DNA of 64,000 nucleotides from Sphingomonas hankookensis (GCF_001619955.1 NZ_LQQO01000034.1:248001-312000); one strand, 5' to 3'; shown: positions 18,349 to 27,677, numbered from the stretch's first letter. A program made the numbers and translations. The notes: generated by a model not told the origin, from the sequence alone.

Positions 18349-20751
18349 TTACCGGTCCGGCAACACCTGATCCGCGACGCCCCAGCCGGTCAGCAGTCGG
18401 CTGTCGGCGCGCTTCAGCAGTTCGTCGGCGTCGCGGATCGTCCAGCGGCCTGCGCTGTCGATGTCGTCCAGCTCGCGCCACGCGACCGGGGCCGCCACCG
18501 GCGCGCCGGTCCTTGCGCGGGCCGAATAGGGTAGCACGGCGGTACTGCCGCGCTGGTTGCGCAGCCAGTCGATGAAGATGCGTCCTTTCCGCTTCGCCTT
18601 CGCCATCGTCGCTACGAAGCGGTCCGGCTCGGCCTGCGCCAGCGCGCGGGAGAAGCGGTCGGCGAAATCCTTGACCGTCGGCCACTCGGCTTGCGGGGTG
18701 AGGGGAACGACGACATGGACCCCCTTGCCGCCCGACAGCATCGCGAAGCTCGCCAGCCCCAGATCGCCCAGATGCCGGCTGATATCATGTGCCGCGCGCT
18801 TCACATCGGCAAAGTCCAGCCCCTCGTCGGGATCGAGGTCGAACACCATCCGGTCGGGCCGCTCGACATCGCCGACGCCCGATCCCCAGCCATGGAATTC
18901 GATCGTCCCCATCTGCACGCAGGACAGCAGCCCGGCGGCATCGCGGACATAGAGATACGGTTCGCGCTTCCCCTCCTTCTCCGCAATATCGATCGCATGG
19001 ACCGCATCGCCGAAGCTGCCGGCGTCGTGTTTCTGGAAGAAGCACGCCTTGCCCCGCCCCTGCGGACAGCGCACCAGGCTGAGCGGCCGGTCGGCGGCTG
19101 CGGGCAGCAGCAACGGCGCGACCCGCTCGACATAGGCTGCCAGATCGCCCTTGGTCAGCCGGTCGCCGGGAAAGATCACCCGCTCGGGATGGCTGATGCG
19201 CACCGCCGGCGCGGCATCGGCGGCGACCGGCGTTTCGCGCACCACGTCCTTGGCCGCCTTGTCCCCCCGCAAGGCAATGAAGCTCGCATGGCGCACCAGC
19301 CCGTCGGCGGTGAATTCGGCAAAGGCGATCTCCGCCACCAGCTTCGGCGTGACCCAGCGCGCACCCCGGCGTTGCACGGCGGGCAGCTCGACTGGTGGCG
19401 TCTTGCGCGCCAGCGGGGCCAGTGCCGCCGCCACCTCCGCCATGTTCGCCGCGTCGAATCCGGTGCCGACCTTGCCGGCATAGCGCAGGCCGCCTTCCTC
19501 CTGCACACCCAGCAACAACGACTTGAACGGCCGCCCCTTCGCCTCGCTCGGCAGCCAGCCGAGGATGACGAATTCCTGCCGATGGGTGCATTTGACCTTC
19601 AGCCAGCTGCGCGAGCGGGTGCCGCGATAGGGGGCATCGGCGCGCTTCGACACGATCCCCTCGAACCCCTCCGCACACATCGCCGCGAACAGCTTCTCGC
19701 CCGACCCGGTGACATGGTCGGAATAGGCGATGCGCGGATCGGCCCCGGCCAGCACCCGCTGCAACCGCTCCTTGCGCCGCACCAGCGCCTCGTCGCGTCG
19801 GTCGCCATCGGCATCGCGCAGCAGGTCGAAGGCGAAGCAGCGCATTTCCCCACCGTCCTTGATCGCCGCCTGCAAGGTCGAGAAATCGGGCTTGCCGTCT
19901 TTCAGCGCGACCACCTCGCCATCGAGCAACAGGCCCGGCGGCAGGCTTGCCGCCGCCTCGGCAATGCCGGGAAACTTCGCCGTCCAGTCCAGCCCGGTGC
20001 GGGTGTAGAGTCTGGGACCGGTGCCACCGGTCGCGATCAGGATGCGATAACCGTCATATTTCACCTCGTGCAGCCATTCGCCGCCCGTCGGCACCGCATC
20101 GACCAACGTCGCAAGCTGCGGTTCGACGAACGCCGGGCGCTTCGCTTCGGCCGCCACCTTGCGCGGGGCGGGCTTGCTCTCGGCAATCTCCTCCATCGTC
20201 CGCCCGGTGGTCACGCTGGTCAGCATCGTTGCAGTCAGCGTGTCGGTGCCGCCCGCTTCCCCATCGGCGACCTTGCGCAACAGCCAGTTCTCGCGCTTCT
20301 CCTTGCCACGGGGCTTGAGCCGGACCAGCAGCCATTCGCCGCGCATCCGCGTGCCCGCCAGCACGAAATGGAGATGCCCCTTCTTCAAATCCGTCGCCGA
20401 TTTGCCCGCGACCGGCGACCAGGTGCCCTCGTCCCACAACATCACCGTGCCGCCGCCATATTCGCCCGCCGGGATCACCCCTTCGAACCCGGCATAATCG
20501 AGCGGATGATCCTCGGTGCGTACCGCCAGCCGCTTCTGATCGGGGTCGAGACTGGGTCCGCGCGTCACCGCCCAGCTTTTGAGCACCCCGTCCACCTCCA
20601 GCCGGAAATCATAGTGTAGCCGTGTGGCGTCATGCTTCTGCACGACGAAGCGGTTGCCTTGCCCCTTGGCCAGCGTCCCCGCTGGCTCGGCGGTGCGCGC
20701 GAAATCGCGCTTGGCGTTATAGGTGGCCAGCGGATCGGACTTGCGCGCCAT
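18349..20751 (-). CDS. ligD: Multifunctional ATP-dependent DNA ligase LigD
   Basis: 800 aa non-homologous end joining enzyme with three modules in the order phosphoesterase (about 1-170), ATP-dependent ligase (about 205-500) and primase-polymerase (about 520-800). The phosphoesterase region carries FVVQKHDATRLHYDFRLE; the ligase nucleophile is Lys231 in HEVKYDGYRI; the polymerase has DLDPDEGLDFADVKRAA and the SGGKGVHVVVPL segment. This is the Pseudomonas/alphaproteobacterial domain order rather than the mycobacterial one. It starts 1 bp after the ku stop codon, so the pair is an operon. Confidence 0.96.
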   Translation of the reverse strand: MARKSDPLATYNAKRDFARTAEPAGTLAKGQGNRFVVQKHDATRLHYDFRLEVDGVLKSWAVTRGPSLDPDQKRLAVRTEDHPLDYAGFEGVIPAGEYGGGTVMLWDEGTWSPVAGKSATDLKKGHLHFVLAGTRMRGEWLLVRLKPRGKEKRENWLLRKVADGEAGGTDTLTATMLTSVTTGRTMEEIAESKPAPRKVAAEAKRPAFVEPQLATLVDAVPTGGEWLHEVKYDGYRILIATGGTGPRLYTRTGLDWTAKFPGIAEAAASLPPGLLLDGEVVALKDGKPDFSTLQAAIKDGGEMRCFAFDLLRDADGDRRDEALVRRKERLQRVLAGADPRIAYSDHVTGSGEKLFAAMCAEGFEGIVSKRADAPYRGTRSRSWLKVKCTHRQEFVILGWLPSEAKGRPFKSLLLGVQEEGGLRYAGKVGTGFDAANMAEVAAALAPLARKTPPVELPAVQRRGARWVTPKLVAEIAFAEFTADGLVRHASFIALRGDKAAKDVVRETPVAADAAPAVRISHPERVIFPGDRLTKGDLAAYVERVAPLLLPAAADRPLSLVRCPQGRGKACFFQKHDAGSFGDAVHAIDIAEKEGKREPYLYVRDAAGLLSCVQMGTIEFHGWGSGVGDVERPDRMVFDLDPDEGLDFADVKRAAHDISRHLGDLGLASFAMLSGGKGVHVVVPLTPQAEWPTVKDFADRFSRALAQAEPDRFVATMAKAKRKGRIFIDWLRNQRGSTAVLPYSARARTGAPVAAPVAWRELDDIDSAGRWTIRDADELLKRADSRLLTGWGVADQVLPDR

Positions 20752-20752
20752 G

Positions 20753-21625
20753 TCAGGCCCGCTTGCGCGTCGTGGCGGCCTTCTTCGCCGGTGCGCGCTT
20801 CTTCGGCGTGGTCTTCTTCGCCGGTGCCTTGGCCGCCGGCTTCTCGAGCGATTTCTTGAGCGCCGCCATCAGGTCGACGACATTGCCGCCGCTCGGTCGA
20901 TCTTCGTTGGGGTCGGTATCGACGATCTTACGCCCCTTCGCCTTGGCCTTGCGCTCGATCAGGTCCTTCAACGCATCGACATAGCGGTCGTGAAACTCCT
21001 GCGGGTCGAACGCGGCGGTCTTCTTGGCGATCAGCGTCTCGGCCAGGTCGAGCAGATCGGCATCGGGCCTGGCATCGGGAATGTCGCGGAAATAGGACTG
21101 GGCGCGATTGACCTCGTCGGCATAGCGGAGCGTCTCCAGCACCAGCCCGCGCCCGCACGGCTTCAGGCTGACGACATATTCCCGGCCGCGCAGCGCCAGC
21201 TGGCCCAGCCCGACCTTCTTCGTGCGCTTCAACGCCTCGCGCAGCACGACGAACGCTTCCTCGGCAAGGTCGTCGGCGGGCACCACGAAATAGGGTTTCT
21301 CGTAATAGATCACGTCGATCTCATGCGCGTCGACGAACTGGGTCAGCTCCAGCGTCTTCTTCGACTCCAGCTTGACCGCGTCGATCTCGTCCTGGTCGAG
21401 CAGGACATATTCGCCCTTTTCGAGCTGGTATCCCTTCATGATCTCGTCCGGGTCGACCGGGCCGATGCCGGTCACCGATTTCTCGTAATGGATCGGCTTG
21501 CCGCTGGGTTCGTGAATCTGGCGAAAGCTGATGCTCGCCCCCGATTTGGTGGCGCTGTAGATTTCGACCGGGATCGATACGAGGGCGAGGCGAATCTGCC
21601 CCTGCCAATATGCGCGTGCCGTCAT
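20753..21625 (-). CDS. ku: DNA end-binding protein Ku
   Basis: 290 aa bacterial Ku, which forms a ring homodimer on broken DNA ends and recruits LigD. The core opens MTARAYWQGQIRLALVSIPV and includes YYEKPYFVVPA, matching the Ku beta-barrel; the C-terminal 40 residues are a Lys/Ala/Pro-rich tail (AKKTTPKKRAPAKKAATT) that fits the DNA-binding extension of Ku proteins. The ATG at 21625 is the family start; the frame stays open far upstream only because of GC bias. The following ligD gene is separated by a single base. Confidence 0.96.
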   Translation of the reverse strand: MTARAYWQGQIRLALVSIPVEIYSATKSGASISFRQIHEPSGKPIHYEKSVTGIGPVDPDEIMKGYQLEKGEYVLLDQDEIDAVKLESKKTLELTQFVDAHEIDVIYYEKPYFVVPADDLAEEAFVVLREALKRTKKVGLGQLALRGREYVVSLKPCGRGLVLETLRYADEVNRAQSYFRDIPDARPDADLLDLAETLIAKKTAAFDPQEFHDRYVDALKDLIERKAKAKGRKIVDTDPNEDRPSGGNVVDLMAALKKSLEKPAAKAPAKKTTPKKRAPAKKAATTRKRA

Positions 21626-21742
21626 GCCGGTTGTCCCGAAATCGTTGCTCAACCGATTCAATTCGCAGGGGAAAGAGTCGTTCCGCGGCGCTGCCCATCG
21701 GGCCGGGGTGAAATCGCCTGCGAAAGGGCGTATGGGCGGGCC

Positions 21743-22318
21743 ATGACCGATCCCTTTGCCCTGTTCGACGAGTGGTTCGCCGAGGCGCAGACCAGCGAGC
21801 CGAACGACCCCAATGCCATGGCGCTCGCCACCGCCGATGCCGCGGGGAGGCCGTCGGTGCGGATGGTGCTGCTGAAAGGGCATGGCCGCGACGGATTCGT
21901 GTTCTATACCAATCGCGAAGGGCGCAAGGCCGGCGATCTGGCCGCCAATCCCAACGCGGCGCTGCTGTTCCACTGGAAGTCGCTGCGCCGGCAGATCCGG
22001 ATCGAGGGGCCGGTGACGCTCGCCTCCGACGCCGAATCCGACGCCTATTTCGCCTCGCGCGGGCGCGATTCGCAGCTGGGGGCATGGGCCTCCGAACAGT
22101 CGCGCCCCCTCGACAGCCGCGACACGTTCGAAGCACGCTTCGCCGAGGTACAGGCGCGATTCGACGGGCAGGACGTGCCGCGCCCGCCCTTCTGGGGCGG
22201 ATACCGGGTTACCCCGCGGACGATCGAGTTCTGGCAGGACCGCGCGCACCGGCTGCACGAACGCCGGGTCTTTACCGCGACCGACGACGGCTGGAGCCAA
22301 GGACTGTTGTTCCCGTGA
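21743..22318 (+). CDS. pdxH: Pyridoxamine 5'-phosphate oxidase
   Basis: 191 aa FMN flavoprotein that oxidises pyridoxamine- or pyridoxine-5'-phosphate to pyridoxal phosphate. Recognisable are PSVRMVLLKGHGRDGFVFYTN, the FMN-contacting HWKSLRRQIRIEG and the C-terminal WGGYRVTPRTIEFWQ with RLHERRVF. It is divergent from ku with a 117 bp spacer that must hold both promoters. Its stop overlaps the GTG start of the next gene (GTGA). Confidence 0.95.
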   Translation: MTDPFALFDEWFAEAQTSEPNDPNAMALATADAAGRPSVRMVLLKGHGRDGFVFYTNREGRKAGDLAANPNAALLFHWKSLRRQIRIEGPVTLASDAESDAYFASRGRDSQLGAWASEQSRPLDSRDTFEARFAEVQARFDGQDVPRPPFWGGYRVTPRTIEFWQDRAHRLHERRVFTATDDGWSQGLLFP

Positions 22319-23271
22319 CCGAGACCGAACGCAAGCGGGTGATCCCACTCGCCACCCGCGCCGCCATCGCGTCGGTGACGATGGCGCTGTTCCTGCTGGG
22401 GCTGAAGGGCTTTGCCGCATGGCATACCGGGTCGGTGGCGATGCTCGGCAGCCTTGCCGATACCGCGCTCGACCTGCTCGCCAGCCTCGTGACCCTGTAC
22501 GGCGTGCGCCTCGCCGCGACGCCCGCCGATCACGACCATCGCTTCGGCCATGGCAAGGCGGAGGCGCTGGCCGCGCTGTTCCAGGTCATGCTCATCACCG
22601 CATCGGCGGCGGGTATCGCGTGGCGCGCCATCGCCGCGTTCGGCGCGCCGGGCGAGACGCAGGACGTGGAGTTCGGCATCGGCGTGTCGGTGATCGCGAT
22701 GATCGCCACCTTCGCACTGCTGGCGTATCAGAAGTCGATCATCAACCGCACCGGATCGGTCGCGATCCGTGCCGACAATGTCCATTATCAGAGCGACCTG
22801 CTGCTCAACCTCGCGGTCATCGTCGCGATGGTGCTCGACCAGATTTTCGGGATTCGCGGCGCCGATCCGGTGATGGGCATCCTGATCGCGCTATGGCTGG
22901 GCTGGGGCGCGTTCCAGGCGTCGAGCCAGGCGATCGACCAGCTGATGGACAAGGAATGGCCGGAGGAGGAGCGCCGCGCCTTCCTCGACGTCGCCGCCCG
23001 GCAGGAGGGGCTGCGCGGCATCCACGACTTCCGCACCCGCCGGTCGGGCAGCCACGATTTCGCGCAGTTCCACATGGAGGTCGCCCGGGACATGACCGTC
23101 GCCGATGCGCATGACGTGGTCGAAGGGGTCGAACGCGCGCTGCGCCAGGCATTCCCCAAGGTCGAGGTGCTGATCCATCTTGACCCCGAAGGCCATGTCG
23201 ACACCGACAATCCGCTGGTCGAGGCGGACGTGACGCCGCACTGGTTCGGCAAGCGCGTGGGAAGCTATTGA
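22315..23271 (+). CDS. Cation diffusion facilitator (FieF-like)
   Basis: 318 aa divalent metal/H+ antiporter of the CDF family with six membrane segments and a cytoplasmic C-terminal domain. The metal site is visible: SLADTALDLL in helix 2 (the DxxxD pair) and ADNVHYQSDLLLN in helix 5 (the HxxxD pair), as in FieF/YiiP. HDHRFGHGKAEALAAL is the usual loop after helix 2. The C-terminal domain includes HDFRTRRSGSHDFAQFHMEV. The start is a GTG overlapping the pdxH stop. Zn2+, Fe2+ or Cd2+ are plausible substrates; specificity is not decidable from sequence. Confidence 0.92.
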   Translation: MTETERKRVIPLATRAAIASVTMALFLLGLKGFAAWHTGSVAMLGSLADTALDLLASLVTLYGVRLAATPADHDHRFGHGKAEALAALFQVMLITASAAGIAWRAIAAFGAPGETQDVEFGIGVSVIAMIATFALLAYQKSIINRTGSVAIRADNVHYQSDLLLNLAVIVAMVLDQIFGIRGADPVMGILIALWLGWGAFQASSQAIDQLMDKEWPEEERRAFLDVAARQEGLRGIHDFRTRRSGSHDFAQFHMEVARDMTVADAHDVVEGVERALRQAFPKVEVLIHLDPEGHVDTDNPLVEADVTPHWFGKRVGSY

Positions 23272-24056
23272 TGGCGATGCCCTTCACCGTGGTCGACGCC
23301 TTTGCCGACAGGCCCTTCGCGGGCAATCCGGCGGCGGTGATGCCGCTCGACGCATGGCCCGACGATGCGCTGCTCCAGTCGATCGCGCTGGAGCATAACC
23401 TGTCCGAAACCGCCTTCGTCGTGCCGGCAAGCGACGGCGAGGCGGAGTACGAACTGCGCTGGTTCACGCCGACCGTCGAGATCGCGATGTGCGGCCATGC
23501 CACGCTCGCCAGCGGCCATGTGCTGATGGGGACGCGCGACGCGGTGCGGTTCGCGACACGCAAGGCGGGGGTGCTGATCGTTCGGCGGGAGGGCGATGGC
23601 TATACGCTCGACCTGCCGGTGACGCGGGTTGCGCCTGCCCCCGATGTGGCGTTGCTGGCGGCGCTGGGCGTCGAGGGCGAGGTGTTCGCGAGCGTGTCGG
23701 GCGCGCAGGAAACCAGCATCATCCTGGTGAAGGATGCGGCGACGGTGCACGCCTGCACGCCCGACATGGCGGCGCTGTCGGCCTGTCACGTCATGGCGAT
23801 CGTCACTGCGCCGGGCGATATCGCCGATGTCGTCAGCCGCGTCTTCGTGCCCGCCTGGGGCGTGGACGAAGACCCGGTGACCGGATCGGCGCATGCCGCG
23901 CTCACCCCGTTCTGGGCAGAGCGTCTGGGCCGCGACCGCTTCACCGCGTTTCAGGCGAGCGCACGCGGCGGGCATCTGACCTGCACGCTGGACGGGGATC
24001 GCGCGGTGCTGGGCGGACAGTGCGTGACGGTGATGCGCGGCGAGCTGCTGCTGTAA
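23271..24056 (+). CDS. PhzF family isomerase/epimerase-like protein
   Basis: 261 aa protein of the PhzF/diaminopimelate-epimerase fold. The general base Glu is in the N-terminal HNLSETAFV motif, and WFTPTVEIAMCGHATLA and GVDEDPVTGSAHAAL are the repeated-half signatures. PhzF itself isomerises a phenazine precursor, but no phenazine genes are present, so this is one of the many family members of unknown substrate. The ATG overlaps the TGA of the CDF gene, making a three-gene operon with pdxH. Confidence 0.88.
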   Translation: MAMPFTVVDAFADRPFAGNPAAVMPLDAWPDDALLQSIALEHNLSETAFVVPASDGEAEYELRWFTPTVEIAMCGHATLASGHVLMGTRDAVRFATRKAGVLIVRREGDGYTLDLPVTRVAPAPDVALLAALGVEGEVFASVSGAQETSIILVKDAATVHACTPDMAALSACHVMAIVTAPGDIADVVSRVFVPAWGVDEDPVTGSAHAALTPFWAERLGRDRFTAFQASARGGHLTCTLDGDRAVLGGQCVTVMRGELLL

Positions 24057-24122
24057 GCCCGGCTTGGGCGCGGCCAATGTGGGATTGGTGGCAATTCGCA
24101 ACCTGCTCCCCATCTCTCTCGA

Positions 24123-25109
24123 ATGACCCGCTATTCGATGCTCGACCTCGTCCCCGTCCGTCAGGGGGGCACCCCAGGCGAAGCGCTCGCCGCCGCCGCC
24201 GACCTTGCCGCCCATGCCGAGGCGGAGGGATTTCACCGCTACTGGGTGGCCGAACATCACGGCATGCCGGGAATTGCCAGCGCGGCGACGGCGGTGGTGA
24301 TCGGCCATGTCGCCGCCGCGACGAAGGCGATCCGCGTCGGTGCGGGTGGCATCATGCTGCCCAACCATGCGCCGCTGACCATCGCCGAACAGTTCGGGAC
24401 GCTCGACGCGCTCTATCCGGGGCGGATCGACCTGGGGCTGGGCCGTGCGCCGGGATCGGACCAGATGGTTGCGCGGGCGCTGCGCCGCACGCTGGACAGC
24501 GACCCCAACGCCTTCCCGCAGGACGTCGTCGAATTGCAGAGCTATTTCGCGGACGACGGCCGCACCGGCATCCGCGCGGTGCCGGGCGCCGGTGCCAACA
24601 TCGACCTGTGGATATTGGGGTCGTCGCTGTTCGGCGCGCAACTCGCGGCCATGCTCGGCCTCCCCTACGCCTTTGCCTCGCACTTCGCCCCCGCCGCGCT
24701 CGACCAGGCGCTGGAGGCGTATCGGCGTAACTTTCGTCCCTCTTCGGTGCTCGACAAACCCTATGCCGCCGCCGCGTTCAACGTGCTGGCAGCGGATACC
24801 GACGAAGAGGCCCGGCTGCTCGCCAGCTCGACCGAACAGATGTTCGTCGCGATCCGTACCGGCCAGCCGATCGAACTGCCCCCGCCCGTCGCGAACTACC
24901 GCTCGCAGATCGGGGCGCAGGGCAATGCGATCCTCGACCATGTGCTTGAATGCTCGGCGATCGGCGGACCGGACACGGTGCGGGCGGGACTGGCGAAGTT
25001 CATCGAGCGGACGCAGGTGGACGAGGTAATCGTGACCGGCGCGATGTTCGATCCGGCGGCGCGCAAGCGGAGTGCGTCGATCGCGGCGGCAGCGATGCGG
25101 GGGTTGTAG
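24123..25109 (+). CDS. LLM class flavin-dependent oxidoreductase
   Basis: 328 aa TIM-barrel protein of the bacterial luciferase-like (LLM) superfamily, resembling the alkanal monooxygenase-like YhbW/MsnO8 group. N-terminal [19 protein letters not shown], the [14 protein letters not shown] motif and [20 protein letters not shown], then [14 protein letters not shown], are typical. It would use reduced FMN, but the substrate is unknown. A 66 bp gap follows phzF, so it may share that operon or have its own promoter. It is followed directly by tandem and palindromic repeats. Confidence 0.9.
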   Translation: MTRYSMLDLVPVRQGGTPGEALAAAADLAAHAEAEGFHRYWVAEHHGMPGIASAATAVVIGHVAAATKAIRVGAGGIMLPNHAPLTIAEQFGTLDALYPGRIDLGLGRAPGSDQMVARALRRTLDSDPNAFPQDVVELQSYFADDGRTGIRAVPGAGANIDLWILGSSLFGAQLAAMLGLPYAFASHFAPAALDQALEAYRRNFRPSSVLDKPYAAAAFNVLAADTDEEARLLASSTEQMFVAIRTGQPIELPPPVANYRSQIGAQGNAILDHVLECSAIGGPDTVRAGLAKFIERTQVDEVIVTGAMFDPAARKRSASIAAAAMRGL

Positions 25110-25112
25110 GCT

Positions 25113-25144
25113 CCGTCCCCCGTCCCCCGTCCCCCGTCCCCCGT
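25113..25144. repeat. Short tandem repeat, CCGTCCC x 4.5
   Basis: Four exact copies of the heptamer CCGTCCC plus a partial fifth begin 3 bp after the stop codon of the LLM oxidoreductase. This is the only perfect microsatellite of this kind I noticed in the window. It abuts the palindromic repeat that starts at 25141. Confidence 0.85.
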
Positions 25145-25262
25145 TTGCTTCGAGCGCAGGTTCGAGCCTGTCGAGAACCGTAGTCGAGAAGGGGTTGCCC
25201 CAAACGCATGGTTCTCGACGGGCGCTTCTCGACAAGCTCGAAGCTGCTCGAACCGAACGGAG
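25141..25262. repeat. Palindromic doublet repeat, TTCGAGCGCAGG family, copy 1
   Basis: Arms CGAGCCTGTCGAGAACC and GGTTCTCGACGGGCGCTTC are inverted around a short centre, flanked by GCTTCGAGCGCAGGTTCGAG and CTCGAAGCTGCTCGAACCG. A near-identical element lies at 60695-60814. It sits between convergent genes. Confidence 0.85.
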
Positions 25263-25273
25263 GGAGACGGGGG

Positions 25274-26641
25274 TTACGCCGACGGCAACCTCAGCCGCAC
25301 CAGCAACCCGCCCAGATCCTCGCTCTCCTCGAGCGACGCTGTACCCTCGTAAATCTCCGCCACGTCGCGCACGATGGCGAGGCCGAGACCGGTGCCGGGT
25401 TTGCCCGAATCGAGCCGCACGCCGCGATCGAAAATGCGCAGCCGGTCCGCCTCCGGAATGCCGCGACCGTCGTCCTCGACCAGCAGTTCGACGAAGCCCG
25501 CATCGGCACGCGCGGTGACGAAGACGCTGCCGCCGCCATATTTGGCGGCATTCTCGACCAGGTTGCCGAGGATTTCGTCGAGGTCCTGCCGCTCGATCCG
25601 GGCGATCAGGTCCTTCTGCCCGTCCACGTCGATGCGGACATTGGGATAGAGCCGGGCGACGGCGCGTTCGACCGCCTCGACCGAGGCCCATACGTCCGCC
25701 CGGCTGTGTGCCGATCCGCGCCGCCCGACCGCGCGGGCGCGGGCGAGGTGGTGGTCGACCTGCCGGCGCATCGTCCGCGCTTCGCGGATCACCGTGTCGG
25801 CAAGGTCGTCCTGTCCCGCGGCGGAGGCATTCATGATGACGGTCAGCGGGGTTTTCAGCGCATGGGCAAGGTTGCCGGCATGGCGCCGCGCCTCCTCCGC
25901 CTGCTTGTCGTTATGTTCGACCAGCGCGTTCAGTTCCTCGACCAAGGGTGCGACCTCGGCCGGCATCGCCCCTTCGACCCGCGCCGATTGGCCTGCGCGC
26001 AACCGGGCGATCGCATCGCGAACGGCGCGCAAGGGCAGCAGGCCGTACCAGGTCTGGAGCGTCGCCATGACGATCAGCCCCAGCCCCAGCAGCGCGAACG
26101 AGCGCACCAGCGTCTTGCGCAAAGCCGCGATCAACCCGTCGAGCACGTCGCGCGATTCGGCCACCTGAAACCGCCAGACGGTCGGCGATCCGGGCAGCGT
26201 CAGGTCGCGTTCGACGATGCGCAATTTCTGGTCGGGGAACGGCCGCGCGTCATAGACATGGACGTCGGTATAGCGCTTGCCATCGACCGGCAGTTTGCGG
26301 TCCCACAGCGAGCGCGACGGCCAAGTCTCGTGCCCCGGCCCGCTCACCTGCCAGTAGAGGCCGGAATAGGGTTCGAGGAAGCGCTGATCCGACAGCTGCC
26401 GGTTGAACGTCACCTCGCCCGTCGAATCGATCTCCGCCGACACGATCAGCGAATTGAGCAGATATTCGAGCCCGTCATCGGTGTTGCGGGTCACCGCCGA
26501 CACCAGCACCCGGTCGAGCGCGAAGCCGCCACCGGCCAGCAGCAGCATGATCCACAGCGCCGCGACGAGGATCATCCGCCGCGACAGCGATCCCGTCACC
26601 CGGACATAGGTGCGCGGGGCAGGATCGGTGCCGCTCGTCAT
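25274..26641 (-). CDS. Two-component sensor histidine kinase (PhoQ-like)
   Basis: 455 aa inner-membrane kinase. A first membrane helix (about 22-45), a periplasmic domain of roughly 130 residues and a second helix (about 180-198) precede a HAMP-like linker. The phospho-acceptor is His260 in NLAHALKTPLTVI; the N-box is NLVENAAKYGGG and the ATP lid includes DDGRGIPEADR and GTGLGLAIVRDVAEIY. Layout and neighbours resemble PhoQ-type kinases paired with a PepSY gene. The periplasmic domain lacks the acidic cluster of enteric PhoQ, so the signal need not be Mg2+. The gene lies 10 bp after its response regulator. Confidence 0.92.
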   Translation of the reverse strand: MTSGTDPAPRTYVRVTGSLSRRMILVAALWIMLLLAGGGFALDRVLVSAVTRNTDDGLEYLLNSLIVSAEIDSTGEVTFNRQLSDQRFLEPYSGLYWQVSGPGHETWPSRSLWDRKLPVDGKRYTDVHVYDARPFPDQKLRIVERDLTLPGSPTVWRFQVAESRDVLDGLIAALRKTLVRSFALLGLGLIVMATLQTWYGLLPLRAVRDAIARLRAGQSARVEGAMPAEVAPLVEELNALVEHNDKQAEEARRHAGNLAHALKTPLTVIMNASAAGQDDLADTVIREARTMRRQVDHHLARARAVGRRGSAHSRADVWASVEAVERAVARLYPNVRIDVDGQKDLIARIERQDLDEILGNLVENAAKYGGGSVFVTARADAGFVELLVEDDGRGIPEADRLRIFDRGVRLDSGKPGTGLGLAIVRDVAEIYEGTASLEESEDLGGLLVRLRLPSA

Positions 26642-26651
26642 GACGCTCGCT

Positions 26652-27341
26652 TCAGTCCTCCGCGCCCGCCGGCTTCGGCGCGCCCGGTTCGTCGAGGCTG
26701 TAGCCCAGACCCCGGATCGTCGTGATGACGTCGGCGCCCAGCTTCTTGCGGATGCGCGTCACGAACACCTCGATCGTGTTCGAATCGCGGTCGAAATCCT
26801 GGTCGTAGATATGCTCGATCAGCTCGGTGCGGCTGACCACCTTGCCCTTGTGGTGGAGCAGGTACGACAGGAGCTTGTATTCCTGGGCGGTCAGCTTCAC
26901 CGGTTCGCCGGCCTTGGTCACCTTGCCCGAGCGGGTGTCGAGGCGGATGTCGCCGGCGGTCAGTTCGGCCGAGGCATTGCCCGAGGCGCGGCGGATCAGC
27001 GCGCGCAGGCGGGCGATCAGTTCCTCGGTCTGGAACGGCTTGGCGACATAATCGTCGGCGCCCGCATCCAGCCCGGCGACCTTGTCCGACCAGCTGTCGC
27101 GCGCGGTCAGCACCAGCACGGGGGCGGTGCGCCCTTCCTTGCGCCAGCGATCGAGCACGGTCAGCCCGTCGAACTCGGGCAGGCCCAGGTCGAGGATGAT
27201 CGCGTCATAGGTTTCAGTGGACCCGAGGAAATGCCCCTCCTCGCCATCGGTGGCGAGGTCGACGGCATAGCCCGCACCCTCCAGCGTGGCGCGCAGCTGG
27301 CGGCCGAGATTGGGTTCGTCCTCGACGATCAGGACGCGCAT
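26652..27341 (-). CDS. OmpR/PhoB family response regulator
   Basis: 229 aa. Receiver domain with acceptor Asp51 (ILDLGLPEFDGL), the Thr in LTARD and Lys in VAKPF, then a winged-helix DNA-binding domain ending in DSNTIEVFVTRIRKKLGAD. It is the middle gene of a PepSY / regulator / kinase operon, with gaps of 21 bp and 10 bp, and so is the cognate partner of the downstream kinase. Likely autoregulates the operon. Confidence 0.94.
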   Translation of the reverse strand: MRVLIVEDEPNLGRQLRATLEGAGYAVDLATDGEEGHFLGSTETYDAIILDLGLPEFDGLTVLDRWRKEGRTAPVLVLTARDSWSDKVAGLDAGADDYVAKPFQTEELIARLRALIRRASGNASAELTAGDIRLDTRSGKVTKAGEPVKLTAQEYKLLSYLLHHKGKVVSRTELIEHIYDQDFDRDSNTIEVFVTRIRKKLGADVITTIRGLGYSLDEPGAPKPAGAED

Positions 27342-27362
27342 CGGCTGTTCTCCCCTAGTTGC

Positions 27363-27677
27363 TTAACGGCTGCGGCCGGTAACCTGACCGGTCCGGGCAT
27401 CGACATCGACCCAGATCACCGCCCCATCGCGCAGGAATTTGAGCGTGTAAATCCCGCGATCGGGATCATAGTCGAAGCCGAGATACTGGGCACCGCGCAT
27501 CTGTGGCAGGACGCGGCGTTCGATCTCGCGCATCGGCAGGATGCGGCCCTCCGCCCGCGCGGTGCGCGCGGCCTGGTGATCGCGCAGCACCTGGTCGGGC
27601 AATGCCTGCGCATTTCCCGACACCGCCAGCAATCCCAGCACAAGGAACCGAACGACCATCGACATGAGGCGTGGCAT
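27363..27677 (-). CDS. Periplasmic PepSY-domain protein
   Basis: 104 aa from the ATG at 27677; ATGs at 27665 and 27659 are also possible and would shorten the n-region of the signal peptide (VVRFLVLGLLAVSGNAQA). The C-terminal half (ERRVLPQMRGAQYLGFDYD to GQVTGRSR) is a PepSY domain, a fold found in protease inhibitors and sensor-associated periplasmic proteins. As first gene of a two-component operon it may modulate the kinase or be its output; this is inference from context. An 86 bp gap separates it from the divergent ABC-F gene. Confidence 0.8.
   Translation of the reverse strand: MPRLMSMVVRFLVLGLLAVSGNAQALPDQVLRDHQAARTARAEGRILPMREIERRVLPQMRGAQYLGFDYDPDRGIYTLKFLRDGAVIWVDVDARTGQVTGRSR

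Noticed and set aside
25113..25144. CRISPR-like tandem repetition
   Set aside because: The repeated unit is a 7-mer without spacers, so it is a microsatellite and not a CRISPR array.
23265..25691. An 808-codon minus-strand frame across the PhzF and LLM genes and a repeat
   Set aside because: It crosses two well-supported genes on the other strand and a palindromic repeat; its composition is shadow-like.
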